Shown piece after piece: positions 35,280 to 44,840 of a DNA stretch of 64,000 nucleotides (positions are counted from its first letter, which is position 1; each line of letters opens with the position of its first letter). The notes beneath the pieces are model-generated. The model ran no database searches and had not been told where the DNA came from. It worked only from the letters and a program-made list of their open reading frames with translations. This DNA is from Rhinopomastus cyanomelas. Lineage: Eukaryota > Chordata > Aves > Bucerotiformes > Rhinopomastidae. The stretch covers positions 1-64,000 of the forward strand of contig VXBP01004150.1 in the NCBI GenBank assembly GCA_013400115.1, given 5' to 3'. Made by a program: the position numbers and the translations under genes.

Positions 35280-35952
35280 CATTCATTGCTACTAGCCCCT
35301 AGTCAGTAGCCGCAGCCCACTTAATGTATGGTTTCTTTTCTGCAGCAGAGCACTGTCTCTACTAGTTCTCTTTTTCACATGCATGCCTAAAAATATATAC
35401 ATGCCTTTTAAGAAAGATGTAAGACTTTCCTGTATTTGTTGTGAGAGAACACAAAGAAAGCATGGGAACACAAAACCCATGAGAAAGCACAAAAAGAAGC
35501 CTTCAGGCATCTCTAAATGCCAATCTCGTCTTCCCAAGAGAATCAGTAGGTTTGGTGATAGGATGTGCTTTTATGGGCAAGAAGAGATCTGTATGGGACT
35601 TCCAAAAATGAATAGTGATTTACTGGAAAAATCTTTGGAACTTTTGAGTGTGTTTTTGACAGCAAAATCCTGCAAATGCTTAAGTTCCTGATAAAACTTT
35701 TAGCTAAAAAACTTTCAGTTCCAGTTTAGAGACTTCAGCTCCCATTTGGGGAGTTCTGATAAAGGATGACGTGCAAGCATGGCCTTTATGAACTACTGTT
35801 ATTAGTCACTCCTCAAAACCCTTTGGGCATTTTCGGGTACAGAACCATTATCAGAAGCACTACATGAAGAAAGATGCACAGCAGCAGTTCTTTTATAGAT
35901 AGGCCACCTAACTTCTTGTACGTCATGTCCTGCAGTCTCCCTGTCTTGCCTA
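35280..35952. other. Single-copy stretch with an unrecognised basic frame
   Basis: A 102-codon forward frame (35383-35691) is rich in Lys, Arg and Cys, but I recognise no domain and there is no splice or promoter context. Probably chance. Confidence 0.35.
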
Positions 35953-36040
35953 TCCAGCCTAGAGAAAAGAGGCTCTGGGGAGACCTTACAGCAGCATTCC
36001 AGTACCTGAAAGGGGTCCTATAAGAAGGCTGGGGAAGAAG
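35953..36040 (+). mobile_element. Internal CR1 fragment without a 3' end, type D-like
   Basis: TCCAGCCTAGAGAAAAGAGG, CCAGTACCTGAAAGGGGTCC, AAGGCTGGGGAAGAAGG. It stops before the 3' region and has no tail, so its end was lost by deletion after insertion. Confidence 0.8.
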
Positions 36041-36399
36041 GCTTCCCTCCCAGACTTTAGAAGAAGCCTTCTTCACACCTATGTCTACTCTACGAAAAGA
36101 CCACGTGCCCTACTTGCATTGTCTATAGTGGCTGTACTATGTGATATGCAGGGTCTTTCAAAGCAGAGCTTTAATCAGCTTGTCCTCCTTAAGCTTCTCA
36201 TGATTAACAGGCATGTTTGGCATTGCAAAACCAACTCATATGTATTGTCCTCACCAACCATATCAGGAACCTGGAGTAGAGGATCAGCACGGAAACAAAC
36301 TTAGACCTTAATGAAAAATCCTGTTTTATTGGCATCTAATCTGTTCACAAAGGGGGAGAAAGAGTTATGAGAAGATTCTCCTGTAATCAGTGGAGAATC
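36041..36399. other. Unassigned sequence ending in a hairpin
   Basis: No gene. The right end holds most of the perfect inverted repeat listed next. Confidence 0.45.
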
Positions 36400-36404
36400 T
36401 TCTC
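36369..36404. repeat. Perfect 13-bp inverted repeat with 10-nt loop
   Basis: GAGAAGATTCTCC (36369-36381) and GGAGAATCTTCTC (36392-36404) are exact reverse complements around TGTAATCAGT. The right arm overlaps the 5' truncation point of the CR1 starting near 36400, so the hairpin may be a junction product of that insertion. Confidence 0.9.
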
Positions 36405-36639
36405 CCTAGGGACAAGAGAAAATGGGGTCAAGTTCTGCCAGGGGAGGTTCAGATTGGATCTTAGGAAGAACTTCTTCCTACAAAGAGTGGGGAGGACTTG
36501 GAACAGGCTGCCCAGGGAGGGGATGAAGGCACCACCCCTAGAGGTGTTTAAAAAACAGGTAAACATGATGTTTTAGAAGGTACAGTGGATGGTTGGACTT
36601 GATAAGCTTGGAAGTCTTTTCCAACCTTGATGATTCTAA
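36400..36639 (+). mobile_element. CR1 3' fragment, type C
   Basis: TTCTCCCTAGGGACAAGAG, GGATCTTAGGAAGAACTTCT, GGAACAGGCTGCCCAGGGAG, to CTTTTCCAACCTTGATGATT. The end of ORF2 is open (36367-36576). Confidence 0.92.
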
Positions 36640-37682
36640 AGGTCTTTATACCAGTGGCTGCCATTGAAGTGACAACAGACCTTGGTTTGCAGTCCAAGGG
36701 TGAGGCAGGAATCTTGCGTTTATTGCCAGCAGACGAGAGCTGCAGAAGATATCAGAGCATGTGTTAGTGTTTAGAAGGGGTAAGGATAGGTCATGAAGAT
36801 GAAAGACCCATGCAAGTGTGGATTGTTTTGGTGAGAAAGGAAATTTAGGTCTTCCCTCTTCCTCACTGGCTTGTGATTTCTGCGTTTTAAGCTTCAAAAC
36901 TGGTGTCCTGTAGCCAGATGAGACCTCCAACTGTTATAGTTAGAATGCTGCAATTGCAGTAGACAGTCACACAGTTATTAAAGATCTAGGAAAAAATGCC
37001 TCCTGGCCTTTGGGAATACGATCTGCTTAATATATCAAAAGCAGCACTGAGAGCTAAATGACTACCCTCAGAGGAAGAAAATACCAAAAAATACCAAACT
37101 GGTGTTTGGGTGTTGGGTTGGTTTTTAAACTTTCATTTGCTTGTTTATTTTCTGTCTTTTTCTGCCGAACTAACAAATGAAGCTCTGACTCCACCAGCTC
37201 GTAGCCTGTAGATCACAACTGGCCATGTTTCTGGAAGGCATGTGCTCATCAAACATAGATTATGCTCTAGTCAAAACAGCAGATCACTGTTCAGCTCAGT
37301 TATTTTGCTGAAGTGCATAGTGGGCTGGTGGAAGTCAGCAATAACCATCTTCTGCTTGCTCCTGCAGACAACCTCTGGGTTGTCCAGCAGCCCTTTTCCA
37401 TCCATGATAGTTCTGGAGCAATGTCAGTCTAGATGAATGGGAGCAAGGTTTTCAGAGACAGATATGTGGGATTCAGACTACCTGACAGACATTCCTGGGG
37501 CTTGAGAAACTTTTGATCAGCCATTCAGGACCAAGGAATCAGGCTGAGAACTTGGGGAAGAAAAAAGTCTGAAAGAAATGAGAGAAAATTCTACAGGGAT
37601 GGGGAAAACTGCTTCTTAAAAGGAAGTCAGAAGAGGAGTGATTTTAAGTCTAGAATTATTGGTTTGAACTAAGCTAGATATG
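36640..37682. other. Single-copy non-coding stretch
   Basis: Nothing recognised. A small repeat AAAATACCAAA occurs twice near 37078-37099. Confidence 0.5.
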
Positions 37683-38294
37683 AGCCAGCAGTGGGCTCAG
37701 GTGGCAGAGAAGGTCAATGGCATCTTGACTTACATGAGCGCTAGTGTGGCCAGCAGAGGTAAGGAAGTTATTGTCCTTCTGAGGCACTGATGAGACCACA
37801 GCTAAAGTTCTGGGTTCAGTTTTGGGCACCTCAATACAAGAAGGATGTTGTGGTGCTGGAGTGGGTCCAAAGAAGGGCAATAGGGTTGGTGATGGGTCTG
37901 GGGAATCAACTTTGTGAGGAACAGCTGAGAGAGTTGGGGCTGAGGTTAAGGAGAGACCTTATTACTGTCTACAACTGCCTGAAAGGGGGTTGTAGAGAGA
38001 TGAGGGTTAGTCTCTCCTCACAAGGAACAAGTGATAGGACAAGAGGAAATGGCCTCAAGATGTCCTAGGAGAAGTTTAGGTTAGACATTAGAAGAAACCT
38101 CTTCCTGGAAAGGGCCATCAGGTCTTGGAACAAGCTGCCCAGGGAGGGATTTTGAATCATCATCCCCGGATGTATTTCAGTCATGAACATCTGGAGCTTA
38201 GAGATGGCTTTTAGTGGTACCTTCGGACAGTTAATGGTTGCACTTGACAGTCTTAAAGGTTATTTCCAACCTAAGTAATTCTGCAATTCTGTGA
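37683..38294 (+). mobile_element. CR1 3' fragment, about 610 bp
   Basis: Starts AGCCAGCAGTGGGCTCAGG, then GAAGGATGTTGTGGTGCTGG, GATAGGACAAGAGGAAATGG, and ends ATTCTGCAATTCTGTGAT. Several indels; parts of the ORF2 C-terminus are open (37790-38068). Confidence 0.92.
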
Positions 38295-38297
38295 TGT

Positions 38298-38812
38298 GCA
38301 ATGGTCTTTGAAATCCCTCCAGGAATCATAGAATCATAGAATCATCATGGCTGGAAAGGACCTCCAGGATCATCAAGTCCAACCTTTATCCTAGTGTCTA
38401 ACCGCTAGACCATATCCCCAAGCGCTGCATCCACCCGTTCCTTAAACACCTCCAGGGTTGGTGACATCATCGCCTCCCTGGGCAATCCATTCCAGCTCCT
38501 GACCACCCTCTCAGTAAAGAATTTCTTTCTAACATCCAATCTAAACCTTCCCTGACGCAACTTGAGGCCAGGAATGGTGACTCCACCACTGCCCTGGGTA
38601 CTCTCTGTCAGGTACTGGCTGACAACACTTCCAGTGAAGAAGTTATTTGGCCAACCTAAACCACTGACATAACCTGAGGTTATTTCCTCTCATCCTGTCA
38701 TGTGTTGCTCAGGAGAAGTAATTGATTCCCACCTCACTCCATCCTCCTTTCACAGAGTCATAAAGAGAGTGGGAAGTTTTCTTCTCAGCCATACTTTCTC
38801 CAGGCTAAAACA
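38298..38812 (-). mobile_element. Older CR1 fragment, interrupted at 38327-38567
   Basis: Left part ends CTTTGAAATCCCTCCAGGAA. The right part resumes with GGTGACTCCACCACTGCCCT and runs to CTTTCTCCAGGCTAAAAC. The two parts join seamlessly when the inner copy is removed. The 3' tail itself is missing on the left. Confidence 0.85.
38327..38567 (-). mobile_element. CR1 3' fragment, type A, with 8-bp target-site duplication
   Basis: Tail, CATCATGGCTGGAAAGGACC, to GACGCAACTTGAGG. Flanked by CCAGGAAT at 38319-38326 and 38568-38575. This is clean evidence for insertion into the older CR1. Confidence 0.93.
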
Positions 38813-39727
38813 CAGAAGCAATACCTAGAGGGTGAAGCAGGGGAGTCAGGATGGAAAGAAGAGCTGGAGGGAAGTGAAAACCCATAAAACAATTTTACAA
38901 AACATGCTGTGGAGACACTGGCTCCTACAGTGGGGTAATTCAAGGCCAGAAGTACATTATGACTGGGAAAAGTAAATAATGGCAATGAAGCCATAATTCC
39001 TGCAGTAATTGGAAGTGTGCACAGGAACTTATTTTCAATTTGGTGACTATGTGAGACTTTCGATAGTTATTAGGAGGATAATTAGGGGTGAAACGAACAT
39101 TAAATCAGTGTGTGCTAGCTAAAGCTCTATATATGTTTCTGTGTAAAAATGTCTAATTTTGGTTTCACTCAAAAACAGGACAAAATTTTACCCTTAAAGC
39201 TGTATTTTTTTTCTTTGCAAAAGTGTGTTTTTTCTCATTTTTTTCACTAAAAATATGTTATTTCCCTTTTGAAGCTTTTTCTTCATTTCCCGTAATTTCT
39301 CGTGACTATATTTGTGTACAAAGGGAGTCCTCTACATGACAAAGGGAGAGTAGGTGACACTGGCAAGATGAAACTTAGAGGTAAATCACTTACTGATGCA
39401 AATCAGAACCTCCCAGGTCCCGACAGGAGCAAAGAGGGGCTGCGGGGCAAGGAAACACACATATGCATGAGTCTGCTCAAAATCAGCTGTGGTAGTGCTG
39501 CGCTTCTGGACAGACTGGTCTTTTACTGGGCAGTCCTTTACTGGCAGTGACCCCGGGCTCACCGAGTTCTCAAAACCCCCTTTCAGCGAGAGCCGTCATC
39601 TGCTGCCTACATTGCAGTGCTACCTCCTCACAGAGTGCATTTAGGAGAAAGCACTTTATTATAACAAACACAGAAAGCGGGTAACGTGGAGGTGCTCGGC
39701 TAAATGGAGCAGCTGCTTTCAGTCTGA
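38813..39727. other. Single-copy stretch before a gap
   Basis: No gene recognised. CpG content rises from about 39545 to the gap edge (for example TTTCAGCGAGAGCCGTCATC). Confidence 0.45.
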
Positions 39728-40250
39728 NNNNNNNNNNNNNNNNNNNNNNNNNNNNNNNNNNNNNNNNNNNNNNNNNNNNNNNNNNNNNNNNNNNNNNNNN
39801 NNNNNNNNNNNNNNNNNNNNNNNNNNNNNNNNNNNNNNNNNNNNNNNNNNNNNNNNNNNNNNNNNNNNNNNNNNNNNNNNNNNNNNNNNNNNNNNNNNNN
39901 NNNNNNNNNNNNNNNNNNNNNNNNNNNNNNNNNNNNNNNNNNNNNNNNNNNNNNNNNNNNNNNNNNNNNNNNNNNNNNNNNNNNNNNNNNNNNNNNNNNN
40001 NNNNNNNNNNNNNNNNNNNNNNNNNNNNNNNNNNNNNNNNNNNNNNNNNNNNNNNNNNNNNNNNNNNNNNNNNNNNNNNNNNNNNNNNNNNNNNNNNNNN
40101 NNNNNNNNNNNNNNNNNNNNNNNNNNNNNNNNNNNNNNNNNNNNNNNNNNNNNNNNNNNNNNNNNNNNNNNNNNNNNNNNNNNNNNNNNNNNNNNNNNNN
40201 NNNNNNNNNNNNNNNNNNNNNNNNNNNNNNNNNNNNNNNNNNNNNNNNNN
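39728..40250. other. Assembly gap (N run, 523 positions)
   Basis: All N. Bounded on the right by an (AAAAT)n tract. Translated frames across it are artefacts. Confidence 0.98.
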
Positions 40251-40334
40251 AAAATAAAATAAAATAAAATAAAATAAAATAAAATAAAATAAAATAAAAT
40301 AAAATAAAATAAAATAAAATAAAATAAAATAAAA
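40251..40334. repeat. (AAAAT)n microsatellite
   Basis: About 17 perfect AAAAT units directly at the gap edge, so the true array is probably longer. Confidence 0.97.
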
Positions 40335-40893
40335 CAATCAGGGTGGGGAGAAAGAGATCAGCGAAATACCATGAAATAAAATGAAAAGTCCCTCCTGGGT
40401 GTTCATTTGAGCGGGGTGGAGCACATTCCCCTCCACCCCTCAAACCGATGGTCTAAAGAAGATGTCTGTGCTGTCAGGGCCTGATGAAGTGCTTCCAAGC
40501 CACAGGGCAGGGCTTCACGCTGCCTTCACACAGGGAAAGTTTTCTGCGCTTGTCTGTGCAGCAGCACAGACTCTCTCAGATGAACTCCAGCTGCGCGGTG
40601 CCTCGCCGGCAGAGTCGTCATGTTTTAGTAATGCCAGCCGATTTGAGCAAATGGTCTCCCCTCGCACAGCTCGCTCGCTCTCACCACTGCTCTCTCTCAT
40701 ATGTTCATAGACACACAGGCCTTTATTATCTTTTTTGCTCCTTGGTTTTGCTCCTTGTTCCCTTCTTCAGGGAAAGGGTTTAAATCTCAGCTACCTTATT
40801 CTCATGAGCTTCACCTGGAAATAGCACTGGGCAAGGCTTTGCTGGCTCCTCTGCCATCAAGCAGCAGATGTTCTGATGGTGGAAATTATAGCA
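40335..40893. other. Single-copy stretch with CpG-bearing segment
   Basis: About 40410-40690 has more CpG than the surroundings (CAGCTGCGCGGTGCCTCGCC). Short frames overlap but no exon is recognisable. Confidence 0.4.
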
Positions 40894-40933
40894 CCATAGA
40901 ATGTCTAGGGTTGGAAGGGACCTCCAAAAGTCA

Positions 40934-41107
40934 CAGTATCACAGTATCACAGTAATTATAGCGTTGGAAAAGACCTTAAAGATCATCCAGTCCAGCCTAA
41001 ACCCAAAAAACCCCAGTAAAACTAGCATCTAACACCTAGATCATGCCACTCAGCACCTCACCCAACCTAACCTTCAACACCTCCAAGGATGGTGACTCAA
41101 CCACCTC
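40934..41107 (-). mobile_element. Nested CR1 3' fragment with likely target-site duplication
   Basis: Three CAGTATCA-type tail units, GCGTTGGAAAAGACCTTAAA, to GGATGGTGACTCAACCACCT. Flanked by CCAAAAGTCA (40924-40933) and CCAAAGTCA (41111-41119). A single N at 41108 marks its 5' end, so the exact boundary is uncertain. Confidence 0.85.
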
Positions 41108-41108
41108 N
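41108..41108. other. Single undetermined base at a CR1 boundary
   Basis: Third isolated N, again at the 5' end of a nested CR1. Confidence 0.85.
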
Positions 41109-41486
41109 TACCAAAGTCATCTAGCTCAACATCCTTACAACAAGACGGGACACCTCTAACTAGAACAGGTTGTCCAGAGCCTCATCCAGCTTGACCTTGA
41201 ATGGTTCCAAGGATTGGGTCTCCATCACGTCTCTAGTCAGCCTGTTCCATGGATCCCCCCACCCTCAGGTCAAAGAACTTTTTCCTCTTGTCCAGCCTTT
41301 TTCAGCTTCAAACCATGACCTAGCCTTCTCAAAGCCCGTTTCACGGTTTAGAAGATCACCATATCTTGCTGCCTGAGCCTTCTCCTCTTCAGTCTGAACA
41401 ATCCTAACTCTCTCAGCTTATCCCCATAGCAGAGGGTCTCTTCTGTCCTTGTGCTTCTTGTGTTGGGAGGTCCGGAGCTGGATAAA

Positions 41487-41570
41487 AGCACAGAATATTT
41501 TTGGCTGGGAGAGACCTTTAAGATAATCAGGTCCAAACCAGAAGTAACTCCTCCACCAGGGTCTATTCTA
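41487..41570 (-). mobile_element. CR1 3' end, short
   Basis: AGCACAGAATATTTTTGGCT, GAGAGACCTTTAAGATAATC, GGTCCAAACCAGAAGTAACT. Diverged. Confidence 0.72.
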
Positions 41571-42099
41571 GGTGGAAATCCGTATGAGACAGAGAGCACA
41601 TAGCTGGAAAGATTCAGAATCTTCAGCCTTGAACCTTAATCTACCAATCAGCTCAACCTGACCATCACTTTACAGAGAGCTGGTTTCCTCAAACACTGAC
41701 ACTTTATATTTCTCAGCCATGTCATTTTTACTGATTGCTCCTTACCCAGAGGTAGTGCAGCAACCATTTCTGTCATCAGGATCAGACACTCCTCTTTCAC
41801 AGTGGTGGCACGTGGTAGGTCACACCATGGTCAGCTTGTTTCCACAACAGACATTCCAGAGGTCTGAGACTGCCTTTCTCTGAGAACATTCCAAATGCTT
41901 GTGGTTCCAGCCACACACACAGACACACACACACATATATATAAGGAAATTCCTGTAACAGCATCACTAGCACGACTGTCACCTCACCACCATCCATGTG
42001 TTTGTGGAGGGACAGATGGATTGCAGTAACTCAGTTTCTTCCCAAACACTGAGCTAAAATCGTCTGAGTTCCAGACATGCTGTATGATGGCAGCCAGTC
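41571..42099. other. Unassigned sequence with CA repeat
   Basis: Contains an imperfect (CA)n then (TA)n tract at 41912-41943. No gene. Confidence 0.5.
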
Positions 42100-42166
42100 G
42101 CAGAATCTCAGATTCGTAGAAGCATTAAGGTTGGAAGAGACCTTTAAGATCAAGTCCAACTGTCAA
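42100..42166 (-). mobile_element. CR1 3' end, about 67 bp
   Basis: CGCAGAATCTCAGATTCGTA, TTAAGGTTGGAAGAGACCTT, GATCAAGTCCAACTGTC. Confidence 0.82.
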
Positions 42167-42701
42167 ACATACATATGCGTGCACGTTCCGTATGTAAAGG
42201 CTCTACACCTATGCAACAAGATGCTCTGAACACTACAACCGTGTCCCAACGCACTTTGCCACACATTGTAGGAACATGCTTGTCAAAACTAACACACGCT
42301 CTTTCCACGTGGTGTTTCTCAAGGTAGTTTTCCAGACAACTTTGCATTTTCTCTCTGTTCTGAGCATTGTGTTGGTCTGAAAGCTCAGAGAATGTGTTTG
42401 CATAATTTAAGGTTTAAAGAAACTGTTGAGAAGTCAGTGTTCACCATCTTGTTTTTGTTCTCATTCCTCTGCTCTTACAGCATTTTCAGTTCCTTCTCCC
42501 ACCTAAAGCTGCCAAAAAGCTGTTGAAGTGTGTAGTTCAAATCATGTGAGAAGTAAGATTGGAAAAGGGGAAAATTAATTGCAATGCTCTACGTCCATGT
42601 CTTGTCATTACATCCACCCCAACCCTGGCTCCAGTGTTGGGTGGCCCCACTTGCGACAAGAATGCTTAGGAGGGATCATGGACAACCTGGTTCAATGTGG
42701 G
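42167..42701. other. Single-copy non-coding stretch
   Basis: Nothing recognised. Confidence 0.45.
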
Positions 42702-42850
42702 TCATAGAATCATAGAATCATTAGGGACTGGAAGGGACTCAAAAGATCATCTAGTCCAACCCCCCTGCCAGAGCAGGATCATCTAGACCAAGTTGCACAG
42801 GAACATATCCAGGTAAACATCTCCAGAGGAGACTCCACAACCCCACTGGG
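42702..42850 (-). mobile_element. CR1 3' end, type B
   Basis: Two tail units, ATTAGGGACTGGAAGGGACT, CTGCCAGAGCAGGATCATCT, to CTCCACAACCCCACTGGG. Confidence 0.92.
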
Positions 42851-42909
42851 ATCCTCAAATATACCCAAAAGTTCTTTTCAGCGAACTTTGTTGTTAGCAA
42901 TTTTGTGCC

Positions 42910-43045
42910 TCAGTTGTTCAGAGACACTGTGGCTGCTCCATCTCTGTCAGTGTTCAAGGCCAGGTTGGATGGGGCTCTGGGCAACCTGCTCTGGTGAGAC
43001 ATATTGCTGCCCATAGCAGGGTGGTTGGAACTAGATGATCATTAG
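42910..43045 (+). mobile_element. CR1 fragment, type D, 3' end cut off
   Basis: TCAGTTGTTCAGAGACACTG, TTCAAGGCCAGGTTGGATGG, GGTTGGAACTAGATGATC. It loses its last bases where the next CR1 begins, with no tail. Confidence 0.82.
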
Positions 43046-43444
43046 AGCCATGAAGGTGTTGAAGAGAGCTGATGAGGAAGATGGGCCTCTTGATCTTGGA
43101 AAAAAGGAGAGAGGTGATGTCACTAATGTTGATAAATATGTGAAGGGTGAGTGTCAGGAGGATGGAGCCAGGCTCTGATCAGTGTCATTTAATGATAGGA
43201 CAATAGGCAATGGATGTGAGCTGGAACAAAGGAGGTTCCACATCCATCTGAGAAAGAAATTCTTCACAGTCAGGGTGATAGACCACTGGAAGGGGCTGCC
43301 CAAGGAGGGTTGTGGAGTCTCTTTCTCCGGAGATGTTTAAAACTTGCTTGGATATGTTCCTCTGTGCATTGGTCCAGGGGATTCTGTTGTGGTGGACGAT
43401 CTTTCGAGGTCCCTTCCAATCCCTAATGTTCTATGATTCTGTGA
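43046..43444 (+). mobile_element. CR1 3' fragment, type B, about 400 bp
   Basis: GAGCCATGAAGGTGTTGAAG, GTCAGGAGGATGGAGCCAGG, CTGGAAGGGGCTGCCCAAGG, to CGAGGTCCCTTCCAATCCCT and tail. Joined directly to the 3'-truncated type D copy before it. Confidence 0.93.
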
Positions 43445-43658
43445 TATAGATCCCTTCCCTTCTATGACAGTGGGATTTGCCATGTTGGCCTTCCTTGCAT
43501 CTGAATTTCCAACACTTCTGTTAGGTCACACTTGACTATGTAAGACCGAGGTGTACTAGATGGTCCATAACTCATGGTTTTGAGATCCTGTGAATAGCAT
43601 TGTCTATGCTGTTTTATGGGTATTTACTGTCCTCATGGTATCTAAGTAATCTCATACC

Positions 43659-43728
43659 TGTGGCGCAGGGATTGGACTGGATGATCTTTCGAGGTTCCTT
43701 CCAATCCCTAGTGTTGCTGTTCTGTGAT
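43659..43728 (+). mobile_element. CR1 3' terminus, type B, about 70 bp
   Basis: GGCGCAGGGATTGGACTGGA, TTTCGAGGTTCCTTCCAATC, short tail. Confidence 0.9.
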
Positions 43729-44667
43729 GCAGACCTAAATGGACAGCTCTAAGGCTGGAGGGGAAAACATCACCCAGCTCTACGTGTCGGGTCTTTATTG
43801 TGTCTGAGTTCAGCAAATGCTGTGTTGGAAGAAAGGTAGACAGAAACACTGTGTTCACACTGCTGAGACTTGTGTCAGTCTGAGGGCAGCCATGTGTGTC
43901 TCACAAATGCTTTGAGTATGTTCTAACTTTTGGAACAGATGCATCAGACTTAAAATATGCCTCTGAATTTGTATAGTAGCAACAAACTGCTCAGGAAACC
44001 AGAAACGTCGGATCATGATTGTTGTGTAAAGTACCAGTACCCTGGCTCCTGCAAGCTCCTTCTGAAGGCTCCGTTTGGACTTAACGTAAGTTCAGGACAA
44101 GTTGAGAAGCCTATTGTGCTGCAGAGAGCACAGCAGAAGTGGTGGTGTTCCTGTGGGTCACTTAGCTGTGACTTGCCAGCCATGTGGTTCTGGTTAACAT
44201 TTAGGAGAGCTCTGCAAAGCGAAAAGAAATGCTATAAAAACACAGAAAACTGCTGAAGAGCTGCCCAGCTATTCTATCTTGTCTGTGTGACTGCTGTGGG
44301 TGATTGCTCTCTCATTGTTTCGGTGCACTCGCACCCCTCAGGGAGCTCCGCTTGTACATTTCGTGTCAGACACCGAGAGGGGAAGTGCAGCTCGGCTACT
44401 TGTGGCAGAGGTTTCTCAGGTGCTGTGATCTGAGGTAACTCTTTGCCCAGCCAAACTGAGCAGTCAAGGAAGTGTGCCCTAACCTTCTGTCTTGGTTCAT
44501 AACCTTCATGTCTCCGTGTGTTTTAAAATTCTTCTGACAGTGTTTATCTCCCATGTCTGGTAGGAGTGATTGATGTTAGTAGGTTGGTAGTGCCCATCGC
44601 ATTTTAACGTTGCCACCGCAACCGCATTAACTACACGTTCAGGAGTGTGTAAACGTAGGGAGTAACA
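43729..44667. other. Single-copy non-coding stretch
   Basis: Nothing recognised. The 99-codon frame at 43957-44256 has no domain. Confidence 0.45.
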
Positions 44668-44840
44668 CGTGAAGGGTGGGTGTCAGGAGGATGGAGCCAG
44701 GCTCTGCTCAGGGTCATCTAAAGATAGGACAAGGGCCAATGAGTGTCAGCTGGAACATTGGAGGTTCCACATCGATACAAGAAAGAACTTCTTCACAGTG
44801 AGGGTGACGGAGCCCTGGAAGGGGCTGCCTAGAGAGGTTG
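44668..44840 (+). mobile_element. CR1 fragment, type B, 3' end replaced by the A-rich array
   Basis: GAAGGGTGGGTGTCAGGAGG, GATAGGACAAGGGCCAATGA, GGAAGGGGCTGCCTAGAGAG. It breaks off mid-ORF2 at GGTTG, and the array starts at once. The missing 3' end does not reappear after the array. Confidence 0.9.

Larger units (their letters stand above)
40894..41482 (-). mobile_element. CR1 3' fragment, interrupted at 40934-41107
   Basis: Left part ACCATAGAATGTCTAGGGTT to CCTCCAAAAGTCA. Right part from CAAAGTCATCTAGCTCAACA through AACAAGACGGGACACCTCTA to CTCTCTCAGCTTATCCCC. Confidence 0.85.

Noticed and set aside
35383..35691. A 102-codon Lys/Arg/Cys-rich frame as a new small gene
   Set aside because: No recognisable domain, promoter, splice or polyadenylation context; frames of this size are common by chance in this DNA.
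39570..40443. Long reverse frames of about 250 codons
   Set aside because: They run through N positions and the AAAAT repeat; there is no real coding sequence.
41912..41943. CA/TA repeat as a Z-DNA regulatory element
   Set aside because: Short and interrupted; an ordinary microsatellite.
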